Source of the DNA: Pleurodeles waltl
Taxonomy: Eukaryota > Chordata > Amphibia > Caudata > Salamandridae
DNA length: 64,000 nt
Assembly: GCF_031143425.1 (NCBI RefSeq)
Contig: NC_090440.1
Location: 336,167,844-336,231,843 of the forward strand
Direction of reading: 5' to 3'
Shown here: positions 10,904 to 22,637 of the stretch, one piece after another
Numbering within the stretch: the first letter of the stretch is position 1
How the letters are laid out: each line of letters begins with the position of its first letter
Notes under the pieces: model-generated
Databases searched by the model: none
Told to the model about the DNA's origin: nothing
What the model saw: the letters and a program-made list of their open reading frames with translations, nothing else
Program-made: the position numbers and the translations under genes

Positions 10904-13248
10904 CTACATTTAAGGCTCCCCTAAGGTATGCCCTAGGTAACCCATAGGGCAGGGTGCTGTGTAGACAAAAGGCAGGACATGTACCTGTGCAGTGTACATG
11001 TCCTGGTAGTGTAAAACCGCTAATTTTGTTTTCATACTGCTGGAAGGCCTGCTCCCTTCATAGGCTAACATTGGGGCTACCCTCATATACTGTTTGAGTG
11101 GTAGCTGCTGATCTGAAAGGAGCAGGAAGGTCATATTTAGTATAGCCAGAACAGGGCTACAAAATCCTGCTGACTGGTGAAGTTTGATTTAATATTACTA
11201 CTTTAGAAATGCCACTTTTAGAAAGTGATCATTTCTCTGCACTTGAATCCTTCTGTGCCTTGCAATCCACGTCTGGCTGTCATCAGTTGACAGCTCCCTT
11301 GTGCATTCCCACAGACACCCCAAACACAGGATACTCAGCCTCACTTGCATACATCTACATTTTGAATGGGTCTTCCTGGGCTTGGAGGTTGGAAGGACTG
11401 ACACTCACATGTCAAAGCACAGTAGCTTGCTCTCACACAAAGGACTGCCACACACTGGGACCCTGGTAGACAGGATTGAACTGAAAGGGGACCTTGTGCA
11501 CTTCTAAGCCACTCTTTGAAGTCTCCCCCACTTCAAAGACACATTTGGATATTTAAACAGGGCCTCTGCCTGACAAGACACTTCCTGGAGAAGAGAACCT
11601 GAACCAGAACCTGCATCCTGCCAAGAAGCACTGCCTGGCTGCCCATAGGACTCACCTGACTGCTTTCTGTGAAGGACTGCTGCTCTCTGGCTGTGGTGAG
11701 AAGTGCTCTCCAAGGGCTTGGATAGAGCTTGCCTCCTGTTTCCTGAAGTCTCAGGACCAGAAAGACTTAGGGGGTCATTACGACCCTGTCGGATGGCAGA
11801 GAAGCTGTGGTAAGACGCCAACAGGCTGGCGGTCTTATTTTTGCAAATATGACCATGGCGGTTACCTCCATGGTCATCCGCCGCTTCTCTGTTCCGCCCG
11901 CCAGGGTGGAGACGACCGCTGGGCTGGAGACCTGGGTCTCCAGCCCGGCGGTCGTCACTATACCGCCGGCGGTATTTGGACCCGGCTGACCGCCATGGAT
12001 TTCATGTGATTTGGAACCGCCATGAAATCCATGGCAATGTTTGGCACTGATAGGGGTCTCCCCCACCCCCACCCTGACTCCCTCCCCTACACCCCCCACC
12101 ACCCCTGCCACCCCCCAAAGGTGGCAGGACCCCCCTCCCCACCCTGACCCCAACATCAGACATCACTCAATCACACACAACACGCACACAGGCACCACCA
12201 ACACACATACGCGCACACCCACGATATGGCTGTTGGAGGCTCTCCGTCCGAAAAAGTACAGAGAGCTGCCAACAGTCATAATACGTCAAGCGGAAAACCG
12301 CCACCACTGGCGGTCTTCAGCACAGCGGCCCCTCAGCGGTCTTTAAAAAAGACTGCTGAGTTCAAAATGACCCCCTTATTCTCTATAAGAAGGATTCATT
12401 GTGCTCCGAAAATCGGTGCACAGCCTGCCAGAAACGACACACAGCCTGCATTGCAGTGAAAAATTCATCACACGCCAACCGGAATGACATAGCCTGACTT
12501 CGCGAGGAGAAGATATATGCAGTGCCAGTGTAGTGACCGGAAATTAGATGCATGGCTCACTGGATCGATGCACAGACTTCCAGAGAGGAATCAACGCAGT
12601 GCCTGCAGTGCAGTAGAAATTTCCACGCAACGCCCACCAGATCGACGCAGGCCCTGTGACTTCATCCTTTTACCGCCGGAAATCTACGCATTGTCCCCGA
12701 GGCATCAGAAAATCCCGCAACCTGAAGAGGATCCACGACTGAGTGCCTGAAATCGACACACAAAAAATAAATGACGCATCGCTGTGCGCTGCCTGAGAAA
12801 TCAACGCACACCTCCTTGTTTTCCACGCATCTCCTCCTCTGTGGTTCTTTGCAGATATTTTGAAAGCGAACCTGGTACTTTGTGCTTGAAAGATACATTT
12901 ATTGCTTTTAAAAGACTAAATACACTTTATTTCACTTATACAGTGATATCTCAACATATACTTATTGCATTTTAATCACCTTGACCTGCATCTTATCAGA
13001 TACATATAATATATTTTTCTAAACACTGTGTGGTGTATTTTTGTGGTGCTATACTGTGTTACTGCATGATTTATTGCACAAATACTTTACACATTGCCTT
13101 CTAAGTTAAGCCTGACTGCTCAGTGCCAAGCTACCAGAGGGTGGGCACAGGATAATTTGGATTGTGTGTGACATACCCTGACTAGAGTGAGGGTCCTTGT
13201 TTGGACATGGGGTAACCTGACTGCCAACCAAAGACCCCATTTCTAACA
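10904..13248 (+). mobile_element. LTR-like retroelement insertion in H1 Myb1
   Basis: Comparison with H2 (55500-55560) shows that Myb1 is interrupted between GGAGAACA (10896-10903) and GACAGTATCAGGGG (13249 on). The insert ends ...CCCATTTCTAACA, a CA-type LTR end, and contains a late AT-rich stretch with ATACACTTTATTTC. It has no open reading frame of note. I see no clear TG start, so it may be 5'-truncated. It is itself interrupted by a MITE at 11770-12375. Assignment to an LTR retrotransposon is inference; a clean 5-bp duplication is not evident. Confidence 0.55.
11770..12375. mobile_element. GC-rich Harbinger MITE
   Basis: Left end GGGGGTCATTACGACCCTG; right end reads GGGGGTCATTTTGAACTC on the other strand. 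TTA flanks both sides (11767-11769 and 12376-12378), matching the classic Harbinger TNA target. The interior has several short hairpins (GGAGACCTGGGTCTCC at about 11928; GGATTTCATG and CATGAAATCC near 12000-12030) and a C-rich/CA-rich tract. It is the same family and orientation as 22638-23660. It encodes no protein. Confidence 0.85.
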
Positions 13249-14040
13249 GACAGTATCAGGGGAATCATGGAGGACTTGCAGGCCATCAACACTACCCTGA
13301 TCTCTATAGCAGGGGTGCTGGCAGACATGGCCAACTTCATGAGGGAGGCAACAGCACACCAGCGGGCCCCTACCACTAGCCAGTCAACTGAACAGCCCTC
13401 CACTTCCACCGATGCTAGTGGCCAGGAGGCCCTGTCACAGGACCCACAGGCCACCAGCATCCCTCCCCCTGCAGAAGGTGAACCAACCTGCAAACGTTCC
13501 CTGCGACCAGGACAGAAGCCAGAGACAATTGCCAAGACCACCGCCAGGAAATGAGACTCTCCTGATTGTCCCCCTTGTGTCCCACCCTGTCACCTTGTCT
13601 ACCTCGAACTGCCTTTTCTCCCCTTCCTATCACCACTTGGACACTGCACCTGTGCTACAAAGAGACTAGAACATTACTCTGGACTTTCCTCCATTTTCAT
13701 CCCATTCCATAGCACTTTCCTCTCAATGACTTGGCACAACAATAATCACCCTTGAACAAAACGTCACTACTAGTATTTCATGTATTGAAAATTTGTGCTT
13801 GTGGAAACAGCTACATCCATTGCAAATGAACTGTACATTGTGAGACCATGTAAATAATGACCCATAGCTGGCTGTAGTGAGCACATCAGTACACAGTTGT
13901 TACATCACCAACATCTGTAAAATTACTAACCATAGGTGACAGTAAGCAGAGGTAAAAGGAAGTTAATGTCATCATGCCACAGCCACACATAATACATCAA
14001 TAGTCATAGAAATGTGATGTTGCACTGTCTCACCTGTGTG

Positions 14041-15165
14041 TCATTGGAAGTACTGACGTATAACTGATGTTCTCTTGTCCTCATCCTCAGCCTCTTCATC
14101 CTCACTGTCACCAGGGTCTACTGCAGCCACAGGGGCATCTCCAGTCCCTTCCTCCTGCCGAAAAGGTACATGGGGTCTGAGGGCCAGGTTGTGCAACATG
14201 TAGCATGCCACGACTACCTGGCAGACCTTCTCGGGTGAGTAGCACGGGGATCCATCTGTCAGATGGAGCCACCGGAACCTTGCCTTCAGGAGGCCGAAGG
14301 TTCTCTCGATAATTTGCCCATGTGGCTCATTATAACGTTCTTCAGCCCTTGTCCTGGCATTCCTCACAGGGATCAGCAGCCATGATAGGTTTGGGTAGCC
14401 AGAGTCACTTGCAGGTATTGAGGGACAACATTTAGCCACACACTATCTTGTGAGGTTAACACCAGAGGCATACACTAACATACAGTGGGTGGGGACCAAG
14501 GCGCACCTATTAGCCACACCCTGTGCCTCTGGAGTTGGGCCATAACATTTGGGATGCTGCTATTCCTCAGGACAAAGGCATCATGCACCAATCCAGGATA
14601 CTTAACATTGATGTGGAATACTGGTCCACCAGGCACACCATCTGCACATTCATGGAGTGGAAACTCTTTCGATTCCTGTACACCTGTTCATTCTGGCGGG
14701 AGGGACCAATGCAATATGTGTCTCATCAATCGCCCATACAATATTGGGAATATGTCCTATTGCATAAAATCCAGCCTTCACAGTGGTCAAATCTTCCACC
14801 TGGGGGAAAGCTATGTAGCTGCACATGTGTTTTACCAGGGCGGACAACACTCTTGCCAGCATGACAGAGAACATTGGCTGTGACATTCCTGCTGCCAAGA
14901 CCAGTGTCACTTGGAAATAACCTGTCACCAGGAAAAGGAGCACTGATAGCACTTGCACAAGAGGGGGGATCCCAGTCGGTTGACGGATAGATGAGATCAG
15001 GTCAGGCTCCAACTGGGCACACAGCTCTGTGATTTTGGCCCTGTCCAGTCTATAGGTAAGGATAATGTGCCTACCCTCCAGTGTAGCTAAGTCCAGAAGG
15101 GGTCTGCACACTATGGTGTGTCTCCACCTCCTATTCATCCGCAGCGGTAGGTATCTGAGGGACAC
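14041..15165 (-). pseudogene. H1 transposase, HARBI1/DDE_Tnp_4 type, broken
   Basis: On the reverse strand the protein opens at 15165 (MSLRYLPLRMNRRWRH) and runs through a helical region to the first catalytic block (WAIDETHI, where H2 has AIDGTHI). It continues past the second acid block (GLVHDAF) to GYPNLSWLL and the ERTFGLLKARFR motif, ending at 14041 with an acidic tail. Such transposases cut and rejoin Harbinger DNA, usually with a Myb-like partner. A ~97-nt intron (about 14410-14506) sits within the GDSGY motif. Its acceptor has changed from CAGG to CAAG, which shifts splicing by one base. A frameshift lies near 14650-14690 and the motif glycine is now glutamate, so this copy is dead. 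It is transcribed towards Myb1 and away from Myb2. Confidence 0.88.
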
Positions 15166-15487
15166 AAGAGTGAGTAGGCTGTCACAATTTCAACAACTAA
15201 ACCTCAATAGAAGTCCACATGGTGCACTTATGTATTGGGACAGTGTACATTTCGAAGTATGTGCCTATTTAAACTGTGAAGCAGCAATTGTCGATATTCC
15301 TGTTCACCCCCCTGAAATGGCGACTGCCTGTCCTGTATGGAGGGACAGGTGGAAGTGAGGTCATTCCACGGACGTTGGGCGTCATGGCCGTAGGCGGTCG
15401 TGCACCGACGTGCAATTCTTCATTGGGTAATATTGGGTCCTATGGAGTACAGTGGCCAATGGGGATGCATTGACGGTGTACACGACA

Positions 15488-16519
15488 GCTCTATGGGCTC
15501 CAGACCAACAGGTGAGTGTACTTTGGGCACGATGCATGTGGCATGGATGCATGGAGATGTGTGTGAAGGCATTGTGGAAGGGTGGAGGGGTGGGGGGATT
15601 GTCTGTTGGCGGTGTACATGTTGTGGGCTGGCCTATGTGTGTGACAATGGTGATGGAATCAGGTATGGTGGGCCATGTGTGTGACAGGCGTGACTGTTAG
15701 TTTAATTTAGTTCTCCTGTCTGCAGGTCAGCGCCCATCAGAAGAAGGGATTATGGCGTGCCATCACCAAGGACGTGCAGACCCTGGGGGTCTATGACAGG
15801 CAGAGCACCCACTGTCGGAAACGGTGGGAGGACCTGAGACACTGGGGATGGAAGACTGTGGAGGACCAGCTGGTGATGGCCTCCAAACAAGGAAGGGGTG
15901 CCCGTCGGATCCTGAACCCCAGATGGCCAGCATTCTAACGGTGGCCTACCCTGAGCTGGATGGGCACATTAGGAAATCACTGCAGCCACAAGGGGGTGAG
16001 TACAGTGGGTATCATTACATATTTTGGCTGGCGGGGTGATATCTGGGTGGTGCTTGTGTGTTAGTGGGTGCCCCTAAGGCCAGGCCAGACATGCCAGAGT
16101 GGGTCATCTCTAGGGTAATGGTTGCATGGCAAATACAGGGCACCTAGCTTGTTATTAGTCATTTTCAGGCAGGGTATCGTGAGTCCCAGGTGTGCATCAG
16201 TTGGTGGTGTGTGCTCCTCATCTAGCCTTGGTGACTAGCCATATCACTGGTAGTGAAATGCATATTGCTTAGGCTTGTTCCCTGTGTGTGAGGGTGATGT
16301 GCATGCCAATAGTGGTGTTGGTGCAGTCATTGACCAAGTGTATCCTATGTCTCCCCCCTTTTCTTGTTTTGTCATCCTGTCCTTGTGTGCATTAGCATCA
16401 TCTGGCGGAGGAGAAGGGGCACCGGTGACAGAGGGAGCTGCATCCGACAGGACCCTGGAGGCAGAGTCCACCGACTGAGGAAACCAGTGGGACAGAGGGT
16501 GAGGGGAGCACCACTGGGT
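15488..16519 (+). pseudogene. H1 Myb2: second Myb/SANT-like gene, truncated
   Basis: Only the last bases of exon 1 survive (to 15511, donor GTGAGT); about 170 bp that in H2 hold the start codon and first helix are deleted. Exon 2 (15726-15995) retains VSAHQKKGLWRAI and the THC(R/Q)KRWEDL block but is frameshifted downstream. Exon 3 begins at 16396 after GCATTAG and encodes the start of the acidic Ser/Thr/Glu-rich linker. It then stops, and most of the C-terminal region found in H2 and H3 has been lost. Exon borders match H2 exactly. The gene points away from the transposase. Confidence 0.72.
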
Positions 16520-17385
16520 GTTGCCACTTTATTTACATTTGTAAATATATTTGGTTCATGTGGTGGGTTTTGCTATGCTAATACACTGCCAGTACTCCAG
16601 CAACATGGTCCGTGTTTTATTATGGCGTGTGTTGTGTGCCATTGGTTTACATGTGCAGCTGGTTGTGTGTATGGTGTGCGTGTGGATGGTGTGTGTGGTG
16701 CATGTGTGTGTCACTCTCGTTTTCCTCCCTTGTGTTCTAGGCGGCTGTACTCACCATCATCGCCTTCATCGGCGTTGGTGTTCCAGGTGGAGCATGACAT
16801 AAAACTGGAGCATCATCAGGAAAACTTTCAGTTTGGGTTCCATGGAGGCGTGCTTCTTCCCTGCGTCTCCAATGGTGAGTCCTTTCACTTCTGGGCTCTG
16901 TTTCTGCCAGGCTTTTGTTGGCATTGGTACCACCCCGGAAAAGGTGGTGGTTTTGTGTGTCTTAAAATGGTGGGTGGTACTTTGTCTCCCACCTTGGCTA
17001 CCACTGTGGTGAATGTTGTTTCTGTCGTGGCGATTGGCGTGGTACATTGGCTGTCTATGGGAGTTATCACCGCCATGGTCCTAATTTGGTGGAGCTTACT
17101 ACCACTTTATCACTCACCATCAGGGTCATAATGAAGGCCTGAGTATTTTCTTTCATGTGTGTGAGTACTGTGTGACTACAGTGGTATTGCATGAGGTTTG
17201 CATATCTCCTAGATAAGCCTTGGCTGCTCAGCTACAGCTACATCTAGAGAGCCTGGCTTCTAGACACTGCCTAAATTTCGGTAATAAGCGATACCTGGAC
17301 CTGGTATCAGGTGTAAGTACCTTAGGGACCCACTACAAACCAGGCCAGCCTCTTACACCTTCTTACAGTGCAGTTAGGGTACTGT

Positions 17386-18083
17386 GGGCCAGGTGTAGCA
17401 AAAAATCAAATTGCGACTTGCAATTTGCGAGTCCGTGCGACTCGCAAATTGCAAGTCGCAATTTGCTATGCAGAAAGGTGTCTCAGACACCTTCTGCAAC
17501 TCGCAATGGGGTCGCAAAGACCCACCTCATTAATATTAATGAGGTGGGTTGCAGTTTGCGACCCCATTGCGAGTATGGGCACTCACGGGGATGGTGGCCT
17601 GCTGGAGTCAGCAGACTACCATGTCCGTGACTGCTTTTTAATAAAGCAGTTTTGTTTTCCATCTGCAGGCCGTTTTCCTTAAAGGAAAACAAGCTGCACT
17701 TGAAAAAAAAAAAAAAACCTTTAGTTTTGGGTTTTTTCAGGGCAGTCAGAGGTCCATTGGACCACTGCCTGCTCTGATTTTTTATTTTTTTTTCATTCAC
17801 AAAGGGGACCCCTTCCTGTTTGCGACTGGGTTACCATCCACTTCAAGTGGATGGTAACTGCGATTTCATTTGCGACCGCTTTTGCGGTCGCAAATGAAAT
17901 TGCATAGCATTGCGAGTCGCAAATAGGAAGGGAACACCCCTTCCTATTTGTGATTCGGAAATGCATTTTGTGAGTCCGATCCGACTCGCAAAATGCATTT
18001 CTGCATAGCAGAGAGGCTTTTGCGCCTCGCAAACGGCGTTTTTTACCGTTTGCGAGGCGCAAAGCCTTTGCTACATCTGGCCC
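17386..18083. mobile_element. Multi-hairpin MITE
   Basis: Ends GGGCCAGGTGTAGCAAA and the complement GGGCCAGATGTAGCAAA define it, flanked by TGT (17383-17385 and 18084-18086). The interior is a chain of self-complementary modules, for example TGCGACTTGCAATTTGCGAG with its complement, CCTCATTAATATTAATGAGG, ACCATCCACTT with its complement, and GCGACCGCTTTTGCGGTCGC. No protein is encoded. The terminal style and 3-bp duplication resemble the Harbinger-type MITEs, but I cannot link it to a specific autonomous element. Confidence 0.8.
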
Positions 18084-18086
18084 TGT

Positions 18087-19951
18087 GTCACAACTGTGAT
18101 GGAGTTCCCACTCTGCCAAACTGAAGGTCTGTCCGCCTCATTCAGTGTCGGGCAGACCTTCATTATGCTGAGGGCAAAGACTACTCCATCTTCAGTGCCG
18201 ACATAAACCTCTGACGGTCCACTGGAGTAAGGGCCGTTGGAGTTGTGACCATGTGTCCCCCTACGCGATTTAAAGTGGGAGAAAACATGGCAAGCTTTCC
18301 CTGTCTGTCACGGCCAGGTAAAACCTGGTAATGGGCAGCGAAAACTACAAAATGCCCCTTAGTCATGGCAGAAAATTCCCATGGGGCACTGTTTTAAAAA
18401 AAAATCAAAACAAAATCTCACTTTGGATTTCGTTTTGGAAAATTAAAAGAAACTTGTAATTGTATGTTATGTTAGAGGGTACTTATAAAGCAGACATCCA
18501 CCTAAGCTTTTCATGTTGTTGCTATAAAATGAAGAAGCTGGGAAACCCAGAAGAAAACCTCAAACCTCAGGGCAATGCTTGTCTAAACAGCCAGGTTTTT
18601 AAGACTTTTCAAATTCTCAAATAATTAGGTTCTTGACAAACTTTCTCTGGGAGGGAATTGCAAAAAAGAAGGAGCCAACATAGATAAGGACAGACCTCCC
18701 CGTCATTATCTGTGGGAGTGTGGGACAGAGATATGATGCATTCTGAGATCTCAGAACACCTACCACAGAATACCTATTGATCCCAGATGTCACAAAGGCG
18801 AGAGCCATATTGTTCACTGCTTTATAAGTCACATAGGCTATTTCAATTTGAATTTCTTGTTTGTCAGCCAATGGAGATTCTTTAATGCATGAGAGGCATA
18901 AGTAGTATCTAGGACATTTGAGAATCAATTATTCCACATTGTTTTGTATCACCTGAAGGGTGTGAAGTAAAATTGCTGAGAGGCCCAGATAGGCTGAATT
19001 ATCCTATCTTGGGCAGGGAACCACAATGTCCTGGGGTGGTCGGCCTGGCACACAGTTTACTATCACACACCTGAGGCTGGGGTGCCCTGGCACATACCAC
19101 CATGGGAAGTGGGGAGCATTGCTCCCCTCCCCTTTTCTATCAAATTGAATCTAGGGAATGGGTTACCTGGAGTACAATATTAGCTCAGGAGTGGGTGCCA
19201 TATGCTCCCGTCCTCTTTAGTGAACATTTGGTGCTAGGGGATGTGGTCCCTGGGGTGTGGCCCCACTCATTCTACCTCTACCCCTACATAGTTTATTAAG
19301 GACTCCTGGGCCTTGGCCTACCTCATAGGTCAAATGTTTTAAATTGAAAACACCAGCAGATGTTTTTTTCTGTATCCCTACCCTATTTTTTAAAGTTTTT
19401 AAACTGAGGACAGGACTACATTCCTGGCTTCTATAATGCTGGCCTGCAACATTTTTCTTCATCCTGCAGGCAGCAAATAAGAGCCCTTGGTCCCACAGGA
19501 GTGTGACTCCTGTGGGAGCAAAGTGACCCAAAAGAAACAGCCCCCTAATCCAGTCAGAAGATTTCAAATATATACAAGGGACCCTTGAATTAGTCCCCTG
19601 AACCCAATCATCCAAATATACAAATATATTTAACTAAATCAACCAGGATGTCTAAGACGCAGCAAATCACCTATAGGGGTCTGAAGGCTGTGGAGTTGCT
19701 AGCTGCTTCTAGAGTCCTTCTCGGCATTCCTCGATCAATGTGGCATTCCTGAGGTGCAGGGGAAAATTGCTCAATGCTGTGGCTGGCAGTTGAGAGGAGA
19801 AGCGTCCTTCGCTATTGGATCAGTGGATCCCTGACATGTCTCGGAGGAAGAGGGAGGAAGATCACAGGTGTCCGGTTGGTTGGTGGAAGTTCATTCATTT
19901 GTTGATGTATGTTGGTCCTGTGTTGTGCATGGCTTTGTATGCATGGGTCAG
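18087..19951. other. Unclassified repeat-like DNA before provirus C
   Basis: Contains short inverted sequences near 18120-18170 (AAGGTCTG...CAGACCTT) and reads like decayed interspersed repeat. No credible open frame, domain or splice-flanked exon is visible. Confidence 0.4.
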
Positions 19952-22637
19952 TGTAGGAAAGTACCATCTTGTCTGGCATATTACCCCCATTTTTACTTGT
20001 GTGTCAGTTTGTTTTTGTCTGTCTCACTAGGATCCTGCTAGCCAGGACCCCAGTGCTCATAGTTTGTGGCCTGAATGTGTTCCCTGTGTGGTGCCTAACT
20101 GTGTCACTGAGGCTCTGCTAACCAGAACCTCAGTGCTTATGCTCTCTCTGTCTTTAAATTTGTCACTGCAGGCTAGTGACCACTTTTTACCAATTCTGAT
20201 TGGCACACTGGAACACCCTTATAATTCCTAATATATGGTACCTAGGTACCCATGCTATTGGGGTTCCAGGAGATCCCTATGGGCTGCAGCATTTCCTTTG
20301 CCACCCAGAGGGAGCTCAGACAATTCTTACACAGGACTGCCCCTGCAGCCTGAGTGAAATAACGTCCACGTTTTTTCACAGCCATTTTACATTGCACTTA
20401 AGTAACTTATAAGTCACCTATATGTCTAACCCTTACTTAGTGAAGGTTAGGTGCAAAGTTACTAAGTGTGAGGGAACCCTGGCACTAGCCAAGGTGCCCC
20501 CACATAGTTCAGAGCAATTTCCCCGGACTTTGTGAGTGCGGAGACACCATTACAAGCGTGCATTATATATAGGTCAATACCTATATGTAGCGTCACAAAG
20601 GTAACTCCGAATATGGCCATGTAACATGTCTAAGATCATGGAATTGTCCCCCATGCCGAATCTGGTATTGGGGTGCCAATCCCATGCATCCCCGGGGCTC
20701 CAGCATGGACCCCGGGTACTGCAAAACTAGCTCTCTGGGGCTTTCACTGCAGAGACCGCTGCTGCCAACCCACAGACAGGCTTCTGCTCTCCTGGGGTCT
20801 GGGCAGCCCAGTCCCAGGAAGGCAGAAGAAAGAATTTCCTCTGAGAGAGGGTGTTACACCCTCTCCCTTTGGAAATAGGTGTTAAGGGCCTGAGAGGAGC
20901 AGCCTCTCTGGGCCTTTGGGAATGCTTTGAAGGGCACAGATGGTGCCCTCCCTGCATAAACCAGTCTACACCGGTTCAGGGATCCCCCAGCCCCTGCTCT
21001 GGCACGAAACTGGACAAAGGAGAAGGAAGTGAACACTCCCCTCTCCATCACAATCCCAGGGGTGGTGCCCAGAACTCCTCCAGTGTGTCCTAGACCTTTG
21101 CCATCTTGAATGCAGTGGTGTGAGGGCACAATGGAGGCCTCTGAGTGGCCAGTGCCAGCAGGTCACATCAGAGACCCCTCCTGATAGGTGCTTACCTGGC
21201 TAGGTGGGCAATCCTCCTCTGAGGGCTATTTAGCATCTCTCCTGTGGGTTTCTCTTCAGATAACGGATACAAGAGCTCACTAGAGTTCTTCTGCATCTCC
21301 CTCTTCGACATATGCGAAGGATCGACCACTGACTGCTCCAGGACGCCAGCAAAGCCACAACAAAGTAGCAAGAAGACTACCAGCAACATTGTAGCACCTA
21401 ATCCTGCCGGCTTACTTGACTGTTTCCTGGTGGTGCATGCTCTGGGGGCTGGCTGCCTTCACCCTGCACTGAAAACTCCTGTGGGTCGTGGAATCTTCCC
21501 CCTGCTAACGCAGGCACCAAACTTCTGCATCACCGGTCCTCTGGTACTCTCATCTCAACCAGCGTGGTCCCTGGAACACAGGAGCTGGATCCCAGGGTCC
21601 TGACAGTCCAGTGGTCCATCTGTCCAAATTTGGTGGAGGTAAGTCCTTGCCTCCGCACGCCAGACAGTAATCCTGTGTACTGCGTGAACTGCAGCTGCTA
21701 GGGCTTCTGGTCACTTTTGCAAGGAATCCTTCGTGCACAGCATAGATCAGGTCCCCAGCACTCCGTCCTACATTGCTCAACTCGCTGAGTTGACCACCGG
21801 CTTTGTGGGACTCTTCTTTGTAGTGTTGAGACGACCGCTGTGCTTAGTTTCCTTGAACCCCTGTTCAAGTGCTTCTGCGGGAGCTGCCTGCTTTTGCGTG
21901 GGCTCTCTGTGCTGCTGAGCACCCCTTCTGTCTCCTCCTCCAAGGGGCGACCTCCTGGTCCTATCTGGGCACGGGCAGCACCCATTTTCTTCAACCATGA
22001 CCTTGCAGATAGCAAGGCTTGTTTGCAGTCTTTCTGCGTGGAAACAACTCTGCATTCTCCAGCACCCCATGCAACATATTATGTGCAAAGGAGAAGTTCC
22101 TGGCATCTCCTGTTGTTTTAGAATCTTCAGCTTCTTCCACCCGGAGGTAGCCATTTTGCACCTTCATATGGGGTTTAGTGGGCACCTGCCCCCCCCGGAC
22201 ACTTTCGTGACTCTTGGACTTGGTCCCCTTCCTTTACAGGTCCTCAGGTCCAGGAATCCGTCTTCAGTGCTTTGCAGTTTGTTGTGGTCTTTGCAGAATC
22301 TCCCATCACAACTTTAGTGTGTTTCTGGGGAAGTAGGGTCAATTTACTCCTACTTTTCAGCGTCCTGGGTGGGGTATCTTGGACACCCTTAGTGATTTCT
22401 AACACTCTCAGCGACCCTCTACACATTACACTAGGCCTGTGGTTCCTAAGGGGTTCGCATTCCACTTTCTTAGTATTTGGTTTGTGTTGCCCCTAGGCCT
22501 ATTGCAAATCCTATTGTATACAGTGTTTGCACTACTTTTCTAACTGTTTACTTACCTGATTTTGGTTTGTGTGTATATTTTGTGTATTTTGCTTACCTCC
22601 TAAGGAAGTATATCCTCTGAGATATTTCTGACACATT

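Larger units (their letters stand above)
9683..13554 (+). pseudogene. H1 Myb1: Myb/SANT-like protein, broken
   Basis: Exon 1 (about 9683-10056, donor GTAAGT at 10057) encodes a Myb/SANT-like DNA-binding domain of the kind carried by Harbinger transposons. Visible motifs are FGAQVQQISIARKMELWRRI and PRTRDDIRKRWNNLWGKVRS, followed by a proline run. Exon 2 starts at 10397 after CCCACAG. It encodes a low-complexity Pro/Ser/Thr linker and, after a 2.3 kb insertion, a C-terminal part with MEDLQAINTTLISIAGVLAD and a basic tail ending at 13554. In this family the protein is thought to bind element ends and help the transposase into the nucleus. The start codon is TTG where H2 has ATG, a small deletion shifts the frame just after it, and the LTR-like insertion splits exon 2. 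It converges on the transposase. Confidence 0.8.
9127..17139 (+). mobile_element. PIF/Harbinger element H1
   Basis: The left terminus GGCCCTCATTATGACATTG is mirrored at the right by the complement of GGCCTTCATTATGACCCTG. TGA flanks both ends (9124-9126 and 17140-17142). LTR copy A gives the empty site (AACACTGAGTAT near 4530), which proves insertion and a 3-bp duplication. Inside are Myb1 (forward), transposase (reverse) and Myb2 (forward), the same order as in H2 and H3. The element's own sequence is about 5.7 kb because 2.35 kb is a later LTR-like insertion (10904-13248) and Myb2 has lost much of its body. CA-rich sequence precedes Myb1. H1 and H2 belong to one closely similar subfamily. 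Confidence 0.88.
5704..17357 (+). mobile_element. Long LTR, copy B, interrupted by Harbinger H1
   Basis: It starts TGTTGGAAAGTAG and ends CCAGGCCAGCCTCTTACA, matching copies A and C. With the hAT MITE (7377-8158) and H1 (9127-17139) removed, about 2.9 kb of LTR remains. The flanks ACTTC (5699-5703) and CCTTC (17358-17362) differ by one base and may be the decayed 5-bp target duplication expected of an LTR retrotransposon. No internal region is attached, so it is probably a solo LTR. The polyadenylation signal is at 9097-9102, about 25 bases before the H1 insertion. Confidence 0.7.

Noticed and set aside
16364..17131. 255-codon forward open frame at the end of H1
   Set aside because: It crosses Myb2 exon 3 in the wrong frame and runs into the GT-rich 3' region and terminal repeat. 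H2 has no equivalent continuous frame.
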